Part shown: positions 63,721 to 64,000 of the stretch, in pieces
Position numbering within the stretch: position 1 is the stretch's first letter
Layout of the letters: every line of letters begins with the position of its first letter
Assembly (NCBI RefSeq): GCF_026262505.1
Contig: NC_067204.1
Location: forward strand, 21,111,300-21,175,299
Origin: Trichomonas vaginalis G3
Taxonomy: Eukaryota; Parabasalia; Trichomonadida; Trichomonadidae
Length of the DNA stretch: 64,000 bases
Direction of reading: 5' to 3'
Program-made: the position numbers and the translations under genes
Notes under the pieces: generated by a model
Database searches by the model: none
The model's input: the letters and a program-made list of their open reading frames with translations, nothing else
What the model was told of the DNA's origin: nothing

Positions 63721-64000
63721 ATAAAAAGAATGGATGGTACACCAGTTTTAAAGTTCCATTAGACACACAAACTGCTATTTTTCATTAAACTTATATGGAG
63801 ACAAACAAATAAATATTTAAAGAGTTTATGAAATGGTGGATACTGATATTACTTTGACCCTAGCTCCGGCATCACATTATTATGACTATGAAATGACGAC
63901 AGAACACCACATGTGATGAACCAAAGCTACATTTATAAAATTTAGATTATTATAGATATAAAAGATATAATGCAATAATGAAAAAACGAGAATAGTAAAT

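Overview
The window looks like nuclear DNA of the parabasalid parasite Trichomonas vaginalis or a very close relative. The evidence is an AT-rich, intron-poor sequence, a hydrogenosomal-type [2Fe-2S] ferredoxin, start codons preceded closely by a TCA-type initiator, and large Maverick/Polinton elements, which are abundant in that genome. Only about 9.5 kb is host sequence. The rest is virus-like elements, described here as fossils.

Layout. (1) 1-1182: flank with a duplicated hairpin. (2) 1189-22921: a Maverick/Polinton (called E1) with about 209-bp terminal inverted repeats and a perfect 6-bp target duplication. It carries small amphipathic proteins, a likely capsid gene, packaging ATPase, tail-fibre-like gene, primase-helicase, KilA-N gene, integrase and protein-primed-type PolB. 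Many of its genes are broken. A Mutator-like DNA transposon (1830-3659) with its own 9-bp target duplication sits inside it. (3) 22928-32420: host island, with ferredoxin, an unknown 147-aa protein, RBX1/ROC1 RING-H2, a 75-aa unknown and a NASP-like histone chaperone. A repeat family lies upstream of two of these genes. (4) 32422-64000: a second Maverick lineage (E3), entered at its left end with a Dam-type methyltransferase. It is interrupted by a 1.17-kb non-autonomous insertion and by a 250-bp multi-hairpin tandem array. (5) 35619-60721: a related 25-kb element (E2), apparently nested inside that array. It has about 1-kb inverted ends that begin with a homopolymer and a covarying hairpin. 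E2 keeps most genes open: methyltransferase (broken), integrase, penton-like proteins, tail fibre, KilA-N and GIY-YIG proteins, packaging ATPase and primase-helicase. (6) 60722-64000: the continuation of E3, a copy of 37.7-40 kb.

After an N-run at 52016-52040 the sequence becomes insertion-rich and noisy, like uncorrected long reads, so gene calls there are weak.

Working picture. The elements pair a replication module (primase-helicase, PolB, integrase) with a virion-like module (capsid, ATPase, fibre, amphipathic peptides) and a regulatory module (KilA-N, GIY-YIG). Structural genes start from T-rich leaders ending near TAAATG, while KilA-N-type genes share a TGTAAGAACA box. This suggests two transcription classes distinct from the host initiator.
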